Counted from the first letter of the stretch, positions 1 through 11,186 are shown. The stretch: 64,000 nt of DNA from Hippopus hippopus (GCA_946811185.2 OX328112.1:11557215-11621214), one strand, 5' to 3'. The notes: a model not told the origin generated them from the sequence alone. Numbers and translations: made by a program.

Positions 1-212
1 TCCTTTAAGTTTTAACGACCCTGCAGAAGAAGCCTCTTGAAAACATTATGGGCAAAGGAGAAAATGTTGGTTACCAGCATTTTCTCCCCTGCCAACAATG
101 TTTTCTACCCTATGGAAGACATTTTGCATCATTTGAGCCACAGTTAAATTGTTGTCCCCAAATGTTTTGAATTTGGTTAAGTCTGCACTTTTGTCGTGTA
201 TTAAAGAGTTAA
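1..212 (+). mobile_element. Family A MITE (piggyBac-like), copy 1
   Basis: The stretch starts inside the element (TTTTAACGACCCTG block) and holds the central hairpin with ACATTATGGGCAAAGGAG against the CAACAATGT arm. It ends in ATTAAAGAGTTAA. The arms are diverged, so this is an older copy, cut by the window edge or truncated. Confidence 0.75.
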
Positions 213-371
213 ATTGTAATCATTTGGGGTTAATCTCTAGATTGAAAAATGTTTGTTGGATCTACACTGTCTTCTTTGTGAAGACATTCCAGACAATGGC
301 AACACTAATATTGTACTTATTTGGGGCTAATCTCTAGATTAAAAATGTCCGTTGGATTTATTTTGCACTCT

Positions 372-622
372 AAAGGGTTACCTCTTGAACAGACGACAAA
401 ATTTTGAACTTGACGAATTCGCAAACATAAATTTTGCCAGCAAGAAATTACATGTTCCTCAAAAGATTGGATTTGTTAAAGGGTAAAAGATATTGTTGGA
501 AAAGGAGAAAATGCTGCTGGTAAACAGCATCATCTTCTTTTCCAACAATCTTTTTTTTTTTTTTTTTTAAAGCTTTATTCTTCAGGTTTGTTAAAACTCT
601 GGATTATTTTGTAAAGGGTTAA
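372..622 (-). mobile_element. Family A MITE, diverged reverse copy
   Basis: It contains GACGACAAAATTTTGAAC, then the hairpin arm TTGTTGGAAAAGGAGAAAAT with its partner broken by a poly-T expansion near 550-570. It ends in TAAAGGGTTAA. It lies just downstream (minus strand) of the exon at 655-1003. Confidence 0.65.
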
Positions 623-654
623 GTCTACAAGAGATGATCAACACTTTATGGTAC

Positions 655-1003
655 CTGAAATTCTGTTGGTTTATATTCCACTTTCTCAAAAAGGTAGAGC
701 CACTTCTTTCTTGACTTGACGACTAACTGGAAGAGTTGCAGGTTGTCTGCATAATCAACACTCGGTAATGGCATCAGCGTTCCCTTCCCAATTGATTTAA
801 CAAAGTCTGAACAAGCCACTGAGATCACACACTGGCTCGGAATTTCAAGCTGTTGTGCAGACGCAGCCCACTTCACCATACCCTTTTTCCGTAAAAGCTG
901 GACCACAACCCTGTGGCGTTTAAATATGCTGCTGATCTTATTGGAAAGCATACTTGGGTTTGGTGTATTGATGGTTCTTTGGCAAATCTCCTTTCTTTCG
1001 TAT
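655..1003 (-). CDS. Internal coding exon of an unrecognised protein
   Basis: On the minus strand a 349-nt open segment is bounded by a good acceptor (ATTGATTTCAG before 1003) and a donor (CAG/GTACCA after 655). It enters in phase 1 and leaves in phase 0, giving 116 residues after the split codon. The protein starts YERKEICQRTINTPNPSM, carries a basic helix-like stretch (FKRHRVVVQLLRKKGMVKW) and ends KKWLYLFEKVEYKPTEFQ. The composition is that of an ordinary globular protein (W, C and hydrophobics spaced), unlike repeat-derived reading frames here. I do not recognise the family. No partner exon was found between 1 and 655 or just above 1003, so it may belong to a gene with long introns, or be a decayed gene fragment. 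Confidence 0.4.
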
Positions 1004-2700
1004 CTGAAATCAATATGGCATGTATACTAAACACAGTGTTTTGAAACAATTTAAAAAATGCTTGATAAATTGTTATGTTTTCTTTTCTGTAACAACCCGA
1101 TTCACTTTTGATTTTAAAAAAAATATTGATGGATGTCAAAACATACTTTCACTTATATCATTTTTTTATTGCCCATAAAAATTATGAATGGAATACACCT
1201 TGGTTTATTTGTGTTACTTGACAATGGATAATAAACTGTCACAGTTTGGTTTGCTATTGAAATAAACCTTGGAAATCAGTTCAACTTATTTGGAACAGCC
1301 AACTGAAAACCGCAACTCTTACTACTGTGGTAGAAATAGTACAATCTTTCCCGAGTATGAATCAAGTAAGTACCAGGTGGTCCTGTAAATCATGATGTCA
1401 CCATATTGGATCCCAGCTTTCGTTACCTTGGGTCAGCAAGGCCGGAATTTTGTGCTTTCTTGTTCGACATCTTGGTTTTAAGAAACGTGTAAATACGAAG
1501 AAGAAAGATATCCGTGTAAATCCTAGACAAAGACATTCCATCTAGCTTTCAGAGTATGCAGACTCGAAGCTAAAAACTAAGTGTTCGAGATTTACCATAC
1601 TACATTGTTATGTAAAACAGATGTAAATTGGTAGCCTGTTATTGATCTTTGTCTATCACATAGTATAGGGGGTACAAAGGCTACCAGGTTAAAACAGAAA
1701 GGTCGACATCAATGTTTTCATAACTATGTTCTACATGGATAGACAGACAGATGTCAGATACTTCCCTTTGAGTTTGGTTTTGGAAAACTGTAGATGTCTG
1801 AAACTGACCTCCTTACAAGTGCTAGAACTGGCATGATAAGCTATGATGGAAATTAGTTTATTTTGATTGCAGTTAACATGTCATTACTTAGTGTACTCCT
1901 AGAATTTCCTTTGCACTCCTTTTTTTTTTTTTATTAACACAGGAAGTGCATGCACTCCAAAAAACTCAAAAAAACACAGCAAAGAAGGCGAAAAATAAAC
2001 AAATTGAAAATCGCAACTCCTTCAGAAGTGACCAAAATGGGCAGGCCTACAAAGCTATCAAAATCAAAACTGGAACCAATCTGACAAAATGGCACGAAAA
2101 GACCTGCGTGCGAAATGGCCTTGGTATGACTGGAAACCATCGAATACACTAGAAGTGTCGCACATACAAGAATAGAGCAAAAACTTAACTAAACAGTGTG
2201 ACATAATATTCAATACGCGTACCAGCATATTTAATTTGAACTTCATTCATTTTGCGCGCCTGGCCCTTTTAGAATTTGGCTTTTCCATGACGAGTTTCCT
2301 TTCGTGACTTTTCAGCTGTATAAATGGCGACTTTTCCTACAAGGGAAACCACTCTTATGGTTAGAATTCATCGTATAAGGGAGGTTACTCAGTAAATTTC
2401 AACCCTTTTTCAAGTAGGTCATTTACAACACACACACATTGGTTAACTGTTTATGAAATCATAACGCATAACGTATAACTAAAAAAAGTGTATTTTTTTT
2501 AAACTAGCCAAAAAAATCTCTGATTCACCGACAGCGATACGAAGAGGATAACAACTAGCATCATTAGCATACTTCAATCCTACAGTAGCGTTATTAGAAT
2601 GGTTTTGCAGACGATAATAAAAACTTTTTTTTTTCAATTCCGAATTTGATAGATCTACCTTCAAATGCTATCTATTAGGAGAGTCTAAAATCCGTCGTTT
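1004..2700. other. No gene seen
   Basis: AT-rich sequence without a convincing exon or a repeat family shared with the rest of the window. Short reading frames around 1,930-2,250 occur on both strands and have no splice context or family resemblance. Confidence 0.4.
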
Positions 2701-2709
2701 GGGTGAGGA

Positions 2710-2828
2710 TTAACCCCTTATGTACAGCACCTTTCATAATTTTATTTTTTTTTACGGTCACTGTAGATCAAGACCAGACTGCAATAGGCCACAAGTCTGA
2801 TCTTTGATCAACACTGTCCGCTATTTAA
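2710..2828. repeat. Family C element, partial
   Basis: It starts TTAACCCCTT and holds a diverged CACTGTAGATCAAGACCAGAC hairpin arm with its partner GTCTGATCTTTGATC. It abuts the next, complete C copy at a shared TTAA. Confidence 0.6.
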
Positions 2829-3037
2829 CCCTTTAAAGTGCCTTTCACAACTATAGTTATCCTTGCGGCCAGTGTAGATCAAGATCAGACTGCACAAAAA
2901 GTGCAGTCTGATCTATGATCTACACTATCCCCTTAGCTTAAAATCTATATTTTAAGCAACCATCAAATTGCTATTAATTGGGTCTTATTCCGTGTCGGGA
3001 CATGTTCGTTGGGGTTATTCGGCGCTCTATGGGTTAA
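2825..3037. repeat. Family C element, complete (about 213 bp)
   Basis: TTAA-flanked on both sides (TTAACCCTTTAAAG to CTATGGGTTAA). The central hairpin pairs GATCAAGATCAGACTGCAC with GTGCAGTCTGATCTATGATC. TTAA targeting and CCCTTT-like ends suggest a piggyBac-type non-autonomous element. Confidence 0.7.
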
Positions 3038-3124
3038 AATGCTTAGACAGAATTAAATAGAAAACTGAATCAAAATTGTCGGCTGCATTTTGTATGAGAT
3101 ATTTACGAAAGTCTTCCCTGGGGA

Positions 3125-3340
3125 TCGGGGATGAGCCAGTGAGAAAGTAGTAGGATTTGTTATCCCGAAGTCCCGGGATCAATCCTAACTTGAAGCACTG
3201 AATTTCTTACGTAGAAGTGTCCTTGGACAGGGCACTTCATAGCCCAAGCCTAGCAGTCCAGGCACGTGTATAAGTAATCTGTCGCCGTGTATGACTGAAG
3301 TAGTGTTCAAAGCGTCGTAAATGCAAATCAATCAATAAAT
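3125..3340 (+). mobile_element. SINE, S1/S3-like tail
   Basis: It has the SINE body GTCCTTGGACAGGGCACTT then AGCCCAAGCCTAGCA, the common tail TGACTGAAGTAGTGTTCAAAGCG, and an (AATC)n end that merges into the following microsatellite. The tRNA-like head is diverged. Confidence 0.6.
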
Positions 3341-3480
3341 CGATCAATAAATCGATCGATCGATCAATCAATCAATCAATCTATCTATCTATCTATCTGT
3401 CTATCTACCAGCCAGTTCGTCAGTCAGTCAGTCAGTCAGCCAGCCAGCCAGTCAGTCTCAGTCAGTCAGTCAGTCAGACA
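3325..3480. repeat. Compound microsatellite (AATC)n (ATCT)n (CAGT)n
   Basis: A run of tetranucleotides that changes phase from AATC/GATC to ATCT and then to CAGT with CAGC variants. It probably grew from the SINE tail directly to its left. Confidence 0.9.
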
Positions 3481-3891
3481 ATCAGCCAAACCTCGAAGGT
3501 GAATGATCGGTAACGTACGATAAAATCCGTACTTGCCCGTGTCTTTCCGTAAAACCGAATACATTATCGGACCGCTTTTTATCAGCAGCACATTTGTGAT
3601 AAGCGAAATATTTATCATACATTAAGTTTATATTTAGTTACGACCAAATGAGGGGTGTGAACGTTCCCCGAATCGTGTTAAGGTTTGGCGGTGTTATTCA
3701 TTAACAAAGGCATTTTTTACCTTAAAAATGGCACAGGTATTTCTTTATATTATTATCATCATCATCATGATCATCATTATCATCATTTTCACAAGTCAGA
3801 ATTCCTGCTCATCTTCACTTTGAATCCTTTACCAAACAGTCACATTTTAGCGACCGTAGAGAAGCTTGCCTTTGAAAACAAAATGGGTAAA

Positions 3892-4357
<466 letters not shown>

Positions 4358-4691
4358 CATGCGTACCCACACCTAAATTCGGAAACATAAGGACAGAAGC
4401 AGGGTGATAATCAAATATTTAGATCAATTCAAAAAAAAAAAAAATGATATGTCTGAAAAGGAGAAATACCGAGACAGAAATAAACAGACTGACAGACAGA
4501 AAGATACAGCTGCTAGGCTGGGAAGACAAAACACTGAAAAAAGTCCAAATTTTCCTTACATGTTCTTGCTCGTTGTTCTAAATCTACATACGCAATAGAA
4601 CGTCACAGTTTATTCAAATTCACGTACTAAATGCCAATACACATAATTTATAACATACTTAGCAAGGAAGAAAAATGCAAAAAAAAAACCG

Positions 4692-4949
4692 TAAGAGCTC
4701 TGTGAAATGGGAGCTAATGCATCTGCAAAAAAATATCGCTCTAAGTCAGCCTGCGCAGTCGGTGCAGGCTGACATGGGCCGAAACTTTTTGTTATTTAAA
4801 AAATGTTATGCATGTCCATGGACCATACTTCCTCATGATCCAGTACGTTATTAGACAAAATGGATTTGTGAAAATCCATAATTATTAGATGACTTGCTTG
4901 GTATCATGCATCAGGCAGATGCATTAAACCCCATTTTGCCAGGGAATGG
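4692..4949 (+). mobile_element. Family B MITE
   Basis: It opens with GAGCTCTGTGAAATGGGAGC and has the central hairpin CAGCCTGCGCAG against GTGCAGGCTGACATG. It closes with TGCATTAAACCCCATTTTGCCAGGG. The ends are eroded. Confidence 0.75.
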
Positions 4950-5059
4950 CCAATTACTATTCAATAACACTTTGAGCGCCGGATAAAAAGAAACTGGTCA
5001 TTTTCAGTTTAAAACTAAGACAAAAACAGTTGTTAATTTCCATGCTGTTTTTGGCTACA

Positions 5060-5180
5060 TTGTCTAAGCAAAACGGACAGTGTGGATCAAAGATCAGACT
5101 GCACATTTTGTGTAGTCTGATCTTAATCTGTACTCGCTGTCTAGGCAGCTTAAAGTTGTGAAAGGCCAGTTGAAGGTTTA
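5060..5180. repeat. Family C hairpin copy
   Basis: The arms GGATCAAAGATCAGACTGCA and TGTAGTCTGATCTTAATC face each other around a short TTTTG loop. Family C flank (CTTAAAGTTGTGAAAGG) follows. Confidence 0.65.
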
Positions 5181-5279
5181 AGACTTCGAGAGCAAAAATA
5201 ATAAGACATCATTAGTCAATGAAAATACAGAGGTAGTGAAACTTCATGGTTAGTTTTTCAAGTTATCTTAGAAAAAAAC

Positions 5280-5348
5280 CTAGACAAATAAGACCAAAGA
5301 TCGGACTGCACGTCACGTACAGTCTGATCTTAGATCTACACCGTCCGT
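5280..5348. repeat. Family C hairpin copy
   Basis: Arms AAGATCGGACTGCACG and CGTACAGTCTGATCTTAGATC, followed by ACACCGTCCG. Confidence 0.6.
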
Positions 5349-5512
5349 AAAAGCCACTCAAATCGTGCTTATCACGCGAAGAGTAATTAATACACACATT
5401 TATTTCATACACAAAAGATTGCTCTGCACAAATAATTGCAAAGAATATAGGATTAATAGTCCTTTGACTCTTCAATTCAGAACGATCACGTGTTTGACTT
5501 AAATACCACATG

Positions 5513-5729
5513 ACAAAGTTTTAGTTTCGACCAAACTGAAAGTATTATCAGATCAGAAATTAAATGTAGCTCAAAAGATGATTTCTGTCTTTTAAAGGAT
5601 GGAAAACATTGTGGGAAAAGGAGAAAATGCTGGTTACCAGCATTTTTTACCTGTTCCCACAATGTTTATAAAAATCTTCTCTTTTCAAGGTCGTTAAAAC
5701 TTGGGATTGTGTGGCAAGGGAGTAACGAC
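5513..5729 (-). mobile_element. Family A MITE, reverse copy
   Basis: Central hairpin ACATTGTGGGAAAAGGAG to GTTCCCACAATG is well preserved. The flanks match the family (ATTAAATGTAGCTCAAAAGATG, GGTCGTTAAAACTTGGGATTG). Confidence 0.85.
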
Positions 5730-6056
5730 CCTGAACGAGGCTTTTGAACAAAGAATCGTGTTAAAATTAGTAAGTGCACGTATACAGTCTTTATTACATT
5801 CTGTTACTAATAATAGTAACATTTTCTACTGGAAATGGTGTAATATCAGTGTCGCGCGAGGGCAGATATCTGATATCCTGCCCGTTGACAAGATATTTGT
5901 TCTAAATCTATAGCAACAGAACACTCGCTCGTAAACTAACGTTCTCAAAACATCTACTTTGAAAAAAAAAAATGGCTGAATCAGTCCGTCAAAAAACCAG
6001 AAAGTGCACGTATACAGTCTGTATTTCCCACAACGTCTATATTGCCCTTCGACCAG

Positions 6057-6360
6057 CCCGCATAGTTCAGTTGGTACAGCGAAGGACTCGTGAACGTGAT
6101 GTTTCAGGTCACTTGAGGGTGTGGGTTCGATCCCCACGGCTGGCCATTTAAAATTACTAATAGTCTTTCGGATGAGATGTTAAACCGAGGTCCCGTGTGA
6201 CGGTGCTATACACCGAGCACATTAAAGAACCAGGCGTAACTTAGGATGGGTTTCGTCCTGTATCTGCACTCTCCCCCGTAACAATACTAACAACCTTCAG
6301 GGGCCGTCACTCATATGTGCAACTGGTGGCGACGATAGATAAACGCAAATTCATCATTGC
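6057..6360 (+). mobile_element. tRNA-derived SINE, type S2
   Basis: The tRNA-like head has an A-box region (TAGTTCAGTTGG) and a B box (GGTTCGATCCC) with a long variable arm. It is followed by a body with GTTAAACCGAGGTCCCGTGT and AAAGAACCAGG. It is not counted as a functional tRNA because the body continues without a terminator and a second copy exists at 33.2 kb. Confidence 0.8.
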
Positions 6361-6454
6361 CCTCATTAAAACACCGGAATCCTACCATTTGAGCCACATC
6401 TAGTTTGTCGTCAACATACGTTTTCCATATGGAGGAGTAGACGATAAAGCCATG

Positions 6455-7175
6455 GTCACATTTACGGTCATGCACGTAGTTGTCCGTTGTTCAATTCAAA
6501 CGTAAACTGCCGTAGTGTAACTACGGTCCACTAGGTTGAAATACATTCGAATCAAAATTGGCGAAAAGTGGAAACATAGAAAGTCTAAAAGTTGGTTGAA
6601 CTACGTGTAAGAACGGTCAGCTACATTCAACTGCAAGCAAATTGGCCAGGGTTAACTTGGGTATCACTACTTCTAACGACGGGTAACTACGTTACACTAC
6701 GTATAAACTACGTCCTAAGTACGCGCAACTACGGTTAGTTAGTGTCAACTGCGTTTAGCTACGGTAAAACGTTGTGGCTGCGCCTGCTCATTACGGGTAA
6801 ACTGCAGTCATTGTGCTTTTGGAAGTTGACGAGCCAGAAATTGTTGATCGCTTATTCTGCCTGCCGCCTTGGAAGAAAAGATGGTCTTCCGAAACTACGG
6901 TCAACTGCAGTACACACGACGGTTAAGAAGGTTAATTACGGTTAACTAAGGTCAACCCCGTTCAAACCACATCGTAGTTAACCGTAACCAATTTCTGAAC
7001 ATGTTCAAAAATTATGTACTTACTACGGGCAAATCATAAGTTCAAACTACGTTCATTACTATGTTGAACTACGGTTATCTACGTGTAACTACATTCAACT
7101 ACGTTTAATACGTTCAACTAAGGCCAACAACGGTCATTCCCTACTATGGTCAACTACATGTACGTAAGGTGTGAC
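6455..7175. repeat. Degenerate 10-bp minisatellite (AACTACGGTC-like)
   Basis: About 700 bases dominated by variants of AACTACGGTC, AACTACGTTC and AACTACGGTT, in register over short runs and with both strands represented (CGTAGTTAACCGTAAC near 6,970). No reading frame is maintained. Confidence 0.75.
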
Positions 7176-7198
7176 CACGGCTTAATGTCGTCTAGTAA

Positions 7199-7495
7199 GG
7201 GCCGAGCCCCGGTAGCGCAGCGTAAGGGAATTGAGCACAGGGGTTGCTGGTTCGAGTAACCAGCTCTAATGAATTTCTTTTTGGGATTGATGATAGTCAT
7301 TGCGACAGGATTCATTCTTCTCTCCCCGCCGATCATTGTTTCGAATATGGTTGTGTTGGAAAGCAGCCGGTGGCTTGGGAAGAATACTGTGCAAAGCACT
7401 TGTAAAAGGAAACTTCAGTAAAGCATGGATAGGTGCACAAGTCGTCACAATATAACTTGAATAATGTTGGAAATGGCGTTTAAACACCATATAAA
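7199..7495 (+). mobile_element. tRNA-derived SINE, type S1
   Basis: Head GAGCCCCGGTAGCGCAGCG, B box GGTTCGAGTAACC, then the S1 body GATGATAGTCATTGCGACAG, the CAGCCGGTGGCTTGGGAAGA block, AAGCATGGATAGGTGCAC and the tail AATAATGTTGGAAATGGCG. Confidence 0.88.
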
Positions 7496-7684
7496 CAAAC
7501 AGTCAGTCGTCTCGTAAAGAGCGCGTTCGGCAAATCTCGGTTGATCCGTTGATCAACTCGTAGTTACGGAATCGGCCGAGTTGTTACAATTGGTAATGAT
7601 TGGATATTACCCAACAGCAGGCGAGCTTTGGCGTCTTGCGTCAAATTACTTTAAGGAAAAGTGTATATAAAGAAGTAATTACTC

Positions 7685-7866
7685 ACATTGAGCATGAAAA
7701 TATTGAGGGAATGGCAGATAATACTGGTAACCACCATTTTCTCCTTTTCCAACAATATTTTCTACCCTTTCGACGGCACATTTCAGTTTTTGGCCATGTT
7801 TAATCTGTCGTCTGCAAATGCTTTCAATTTGGACCAGTCTGAAGTATTGTCGTTTGGTGACCTGTT
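7685..7866 (+). mobile_element. Family A MITE, diverged
   Basis: It keeps the right half (TTTTCTACCCTTTC, AATCTGTCGTCTGCAAATGC, GTCGTTTGGTGACC). The left hairpin arm is degenerate (GAGGGAATGGCAGATAATAC). Confidence 0.7.
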
Positions 7867-7879
7867 GATAGGGAGGGTA

Positions 7880-8078
7880 ATTGTTCGGGTGGATAAGGAT
7901 GGGTAAAACAATGTGGAAAAAGGAGAAAATGCTGGTTACCAGCATTTTCTCCTTTTCCCACCATGTTTTTTTTTTAACTCTTCTGAACACAGATTTCAGA
8001 TTTTTGGGCCATGTTTAATCTGTCGTCTGCAAATGCTTTGAATTTGAACCAGTCTAAAATGTTGTCGTCTGGTAACCA
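7880..8078 (+). mobile_element. Family A MITE
   Basis: Hairpin with GGAAAAAGGAGAAAATGCTGG against CCAGCATTTTCTCCTTTTCC, then TCGTCTGCAAATGCTTTGAA and GTCGTCTGGTAACC. It sits in tandem with the previous copy. Confidence 0.8.
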
Positions 8079-8284
8079 TGCAGTTGCTAAGGAGTGTACG
8101 TGCGCGTGTGAACAAGGAAAGGCACCGAGGACTGAAACCACATTCAGTTGAGAGATTCTTCTGTCCCAAAGTTTCTACTTTTTCACATCCTCTTTCCCAT
8201 TAACCTTCCCATCATTTTTCATTTTTTCTCACCACAATCACATCTTATCACATGAATAGATAGAGGATTTCTCTCTCTTTTTTT

Positions 8285-9560
8285 TTTTAATGAAAGATCG
8301 AAATTTATTTCATCGAGTGAACATCATCAAAAATATTTTCACGAGTACCGCAGCCACGAGTTCGTGGCTGCGGCACTCGTGAAAATATTACCGATGATGT
8401 TCACGAGATGAAGTAAATTTCGATATTTCACCGAAAAAAAAAAATCTATTTATTGTATTCTTCTTAACCCTTTTTTGGGCGGACTTACATGAAAATCCAG
8501 TACAGTTCTTTTCGGTAATTCCCTGTGGTGTACCCCCTCCGCATAACGATGCATTACAATTAAAGCCCCAGTAAAGCCCAAACATAGGTAATTTTCACCG
8601 TTTATAACTCGAAAATATATCGAATAACCCATCACAACACACATATATAAGATCGGAGAAAACTCTAACGTGTCAGTTACTGCTTTGGTTGCCATAATAT
8701 ACGTGTGCGAAAATGCATGCAGAAGCCCGTCGATTTCAGGGACGCCATTGATCGAGACAACCTTCGTTATCGTTCGTGTATATTCGAACAAGGTATTCGA
8801 GAACGTCACATGATAACATTGCATCTCGTTAGTGCTATGACGTAGTACACAGGACTATTGTCTTAATGTTCCAATATTATGTCATCGGAGAGAAAGATTG
8901 CTCATTCTGAACCTGTTTTCTTATTTAGATGTAGTAAACTCTTCCTGTATTGATGATAAATGAATAAGCGATGATCAGCCTGTGTCGTCGTTTCTGTTTA
9001 CGATGTCGATAAACTTACGTTTTTCAAGCCTAGAATGGGGACAAAACGATCAAGTGAATGAAGGGTTTGTTTCGATGCCTTGAATGATCACGTGGTGTTT
9101 ACGTCTCTAACACGTCACTGCGGACATTTACGACGAAAAGTCGGCTAATCGTCGGCGATCATCGATGTAAACAAACAGATAATGCGACATGGTAGGATCT
9201 GTTCTAGTTTCAATATTCTTTTTTCTGCCATTGACTGGAACTTTTGCGAACTGCACCTTTATATATCGTGAAAGTCATAATAATCGCCATATTTTTACAT
9301 GGTAAAAATGAAATTTACTTTTAGTTTATAAACAGGTTTTTATTCAGTTTGACTTTACTGAGACTTTAAAGCGCGAGAAATGTAGGGTAAATTGCGTCAT
9401 AATCGATCTGGTTGAATAAGCACGCGCTGTTTACCCATGTTACTAGTGCGCGGGAAATAATGTTTAAATAAAGTCGGTATTTTTCACTAGTACTGTTTAA
9501 ATAAAGTCGGTATTTTTCACTAGTTATATTCCACTGTTATTTCTCGATAAACTACAAAAA
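8285..9560 (+). mobile_element. Family D element, long form (about 1.27 kb)
   Basis: The left end is an inverted repeat (about 8,293-8,435, arms about 70 bp) starting TGAAAGATCGAAATTTATTT and returning as AAATTTCGATATTTCA. The next block, CCAGTACAGTTCTTTTCGGT then GTACCCCCTCCGCA, and the right block, GCGCGAGAAATGTAGGGTAA through TTATTTCTCGATAAAC, both recur in reverse order at 49.9-50.4 kb. The 8,560-9,360 centre is absent from that copy. A 124-residue minus-strand frame over 8,450-8,824 lies inside; I see no transposase motif in it. Confidence 0.65.
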
Positions 9561-9793
9561 AGCATTAAAGAAAATGAATTAGATTATAGATATATTGTAA
9601 ACATGTATATGACTTTATTGTAACTCGCCTTTCACATTTTTTTTTTTTTTTTTTAAATTTAAGACTGTATTAGACTAGATCTATATTTCCACATTAAATC
9701 ACATGTTTTCATTTTTGTTTCTAGACTTCTGGCCAATCTTTCACATTTTCACATGACAATCACATTTCTTCACAGTTATCACGTTTTCCGCAG

Positions 9794-9926
9794 GTGGGTC
9801 AGTGGTCACAGGGATTATTTGGCTGCTTCAGCGACATGAGACTGTGTATTTTCAGCTTTTTCGTCCCTTGTTACACCTTTGGGTCCACAGCAGAGACGAT
9901 CGGCGAGGGAAGCTGTCTCACTTGTG
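9794..9926 (+). CDS. PLAC8-family exon (penultimate coding)
   Basis: 133 nt between acceptor TTTTCCGCAG and donor CTTGTG/GTAAGT. It encodes VGQWSQGLFG to SCLTC and leaves one base (phase 1) for the next exon. The intron after it carries SINE and MITE fragments. Confidence 0.85.
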
Positions 9927-10755
9927 GTAAGTAACGCCGCCTCGCAATTTATACGGTCGTCAGTGTGTAGACACATCAAAGATGTAAACCTTCGACTCAC
10001 AGAACAAAAGCTGCTTTTTCGGCATTTTTTTCAACACGAAATAAGGTTTTTAAAACAAGTACACGTATGTTGCTACATATAGATCTAAAATTCGTCTGAC
10101 AGATGTAAATGCTTTTAGAAAAAGTCACTACTGTAATCTGTGTTCCTACGATCTCAGTGGCTCAGGCGTTTGGGGAACAAGAATGTTTAATCGAACAAAC
10201 GCTGTTGTACGCCACTGTCAACTCTGTTTCCGTCATACCACGAGGACAGCGGGCTTATTTATGTTGCCTTGGGTTTCACCAGTATTAGGCCAAGGCGCTT
10301 GCCTTACCCTAGAGTGCTCCTGTGAAGGGCTCAGCAATTTGTCTTATAACCGACGGAATCATAAGGTAGAATGGCACTATACATGCAGAAAATTGACCAA
10401 TATTGACTTTTTAGTTTCGATGGTCAGGTCAGCTTGCGCTGTCCGCGGTCAGGCTGACCTGGCCGTCGATACTTTTTGCAGATGCATTCAACTCTCTTTT
10501 CTTATATCAGGGCATAGTCATATAGCAACCTTTGAAAACTTTTTTCCCACAGGTTTGGCATTGATGATTCCCATTTTCAACTACTACACATGGATGCAAA
10601 TACGGGGCAAGATACGCGAGATGAAAGGGATCGAAGGTTCCCCTTTAAACGACATTTTGACTATAATTTTCTGTCCGTCGTGTGCCCTCGTGCAGGAAGC
10701 CAGCGAAGTTAATGCAAGTACAGGGCCCAGTGCGAGCAGTATGGCCCGGTACTGA
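9794..10755 (+). CDS. PLAC8/cornifelin-family protein, 3' part (join of two exons)
   Basis: PLAC8-family proteins are small Cys-rich proteins with a hydrophobic core, usually at membranes. Joining 9794-9926 to 10553-10755 gives 111 residues covering the whole PLAC8 domain. It starts VGQWSQGLFGCFSDM, which matches the family W-s-x-G-L-C-x-C-D-D-x-x-x-C opening. FVPCYTFGSTAETIGEG corresponds to the C-P-C-x-x-F-G-x-I-A-E core, and REMKGIEGSPLNDILTIIF then CPSCALVQEASE is the family C-terminal block. Differences from typical members: the first Cys of CPC is Val (VPC), and CCPCC is reduced to FCPSC. The start codon lies in an upstream exon I could not place. Cornifelin-like and PLAC8-like names cannot be separated here. 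Confidence 0.85.
10205..10345 (-). mobile_element. SINE S3 fragment in the PLAC8-like intron
   Basis: It contains the S3 body in reverse (GGGTTTCACCAGTATTAGGC, CCCTAGAGTGCTCC) without the tRNA head. Confidence 0.6.
10379..10530 (-). mobile_element. Family B MITE fragment in the PLAC8-like intron
   Basis: Holds CATGCAGAAAATTGACCAAT, the hairpin GGTCAGCTTGCGCTGTCCGC to CAGGCTGACCTGG, and GATACTTTTTGCAGATGCAT. It ends just upstream of the last-exon acceptor at 10,552. Confidence 0.7.
10553..10755 (+). CDS. PLAC8-family last coding exon
   Basis: Acceptor TTTTTCCCACAG, phase matching the previous exon (split Gly codon). It encodes the hydrophobic GLALMIPIFNYYTW and the C-terminal PLAC8 block, then a tail ending SSMARY and TGA at 10753-10755. 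Confidence 0.85.
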
Positions 10756-10898
10756 GAATAACTAAAACTCTTCATCGACATAGTATTCTATCATTCTTTA
10801 CTTTGATTGTACAGGGCCCAATGCGAGAAGTATGGCCGGGTACTGAGAATGACTAAAACTTTTCATCATTGCATTGTCCTGTCATTCTTTACTTTGAT
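10720..10898 (+). repeat. 91-bp tandem duplication across the PLAC8-like stop codon
   Basis: ACAGGGCCCAGTGCGAGCAG at 10,720 recurs as ACAGGGCCCAATGCGAGAAG at 10,811. The copies stay similar through the TGA and the CATTCTTTACTTTGAT block. Only the first copy contains the used stop; the second lies in the 3' UTR. Confidence 0.85.
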
Positions 10899-11070
10899 GT
10901 AATTGTTTTTGTTACAAAACTATTTGGAATCTAAAATGTTAAACTTTTTTTTTCACTTGGTCATTTTTTTGTTCATCGTAGGTATTAGTAGTACGTCTTT
11001 AAAGTTCCTCAGCTCATCCCCCCTTCTCTCTCTTTCTTTCCGTTTTTCCCGGACCGGACAGCCTCAAAGG

Positions 11071-11076
11071 AATAAA
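11071..11076 (+). terminator. Possible poly(A) signal of the PLAC8-like gene
   Basis: AATAAA about 315 nt after the stop codon. It is the first canonical hexamer I see on the plus strand downstream. Confidence 0.4.
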
Positions 11077-11186
11077 ATCAGGGCCTACATTCGCTAACAG
11101 TTCCTAACAACATTCTTAGTCTTGTTCTCAAGAATTATCTGATTGATAATTGGCTAAACCGATTCTATGACATCGTCAAAAGAAAA

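Noticed and set aside
6057..6146. tRNA gene with A and B boxes
   Set aside because: It is the head of SINE S2: the SINE body continues directly and a second, truncated copy occurs at 33.2 kb.
10183..10552. Upstream part of the 190-codon frame before the PLAC8-like last exon
   Set aside because: This part translates SINE and MITE fragments inside the intron; the real coding part starts at the acceptor at 10,553.
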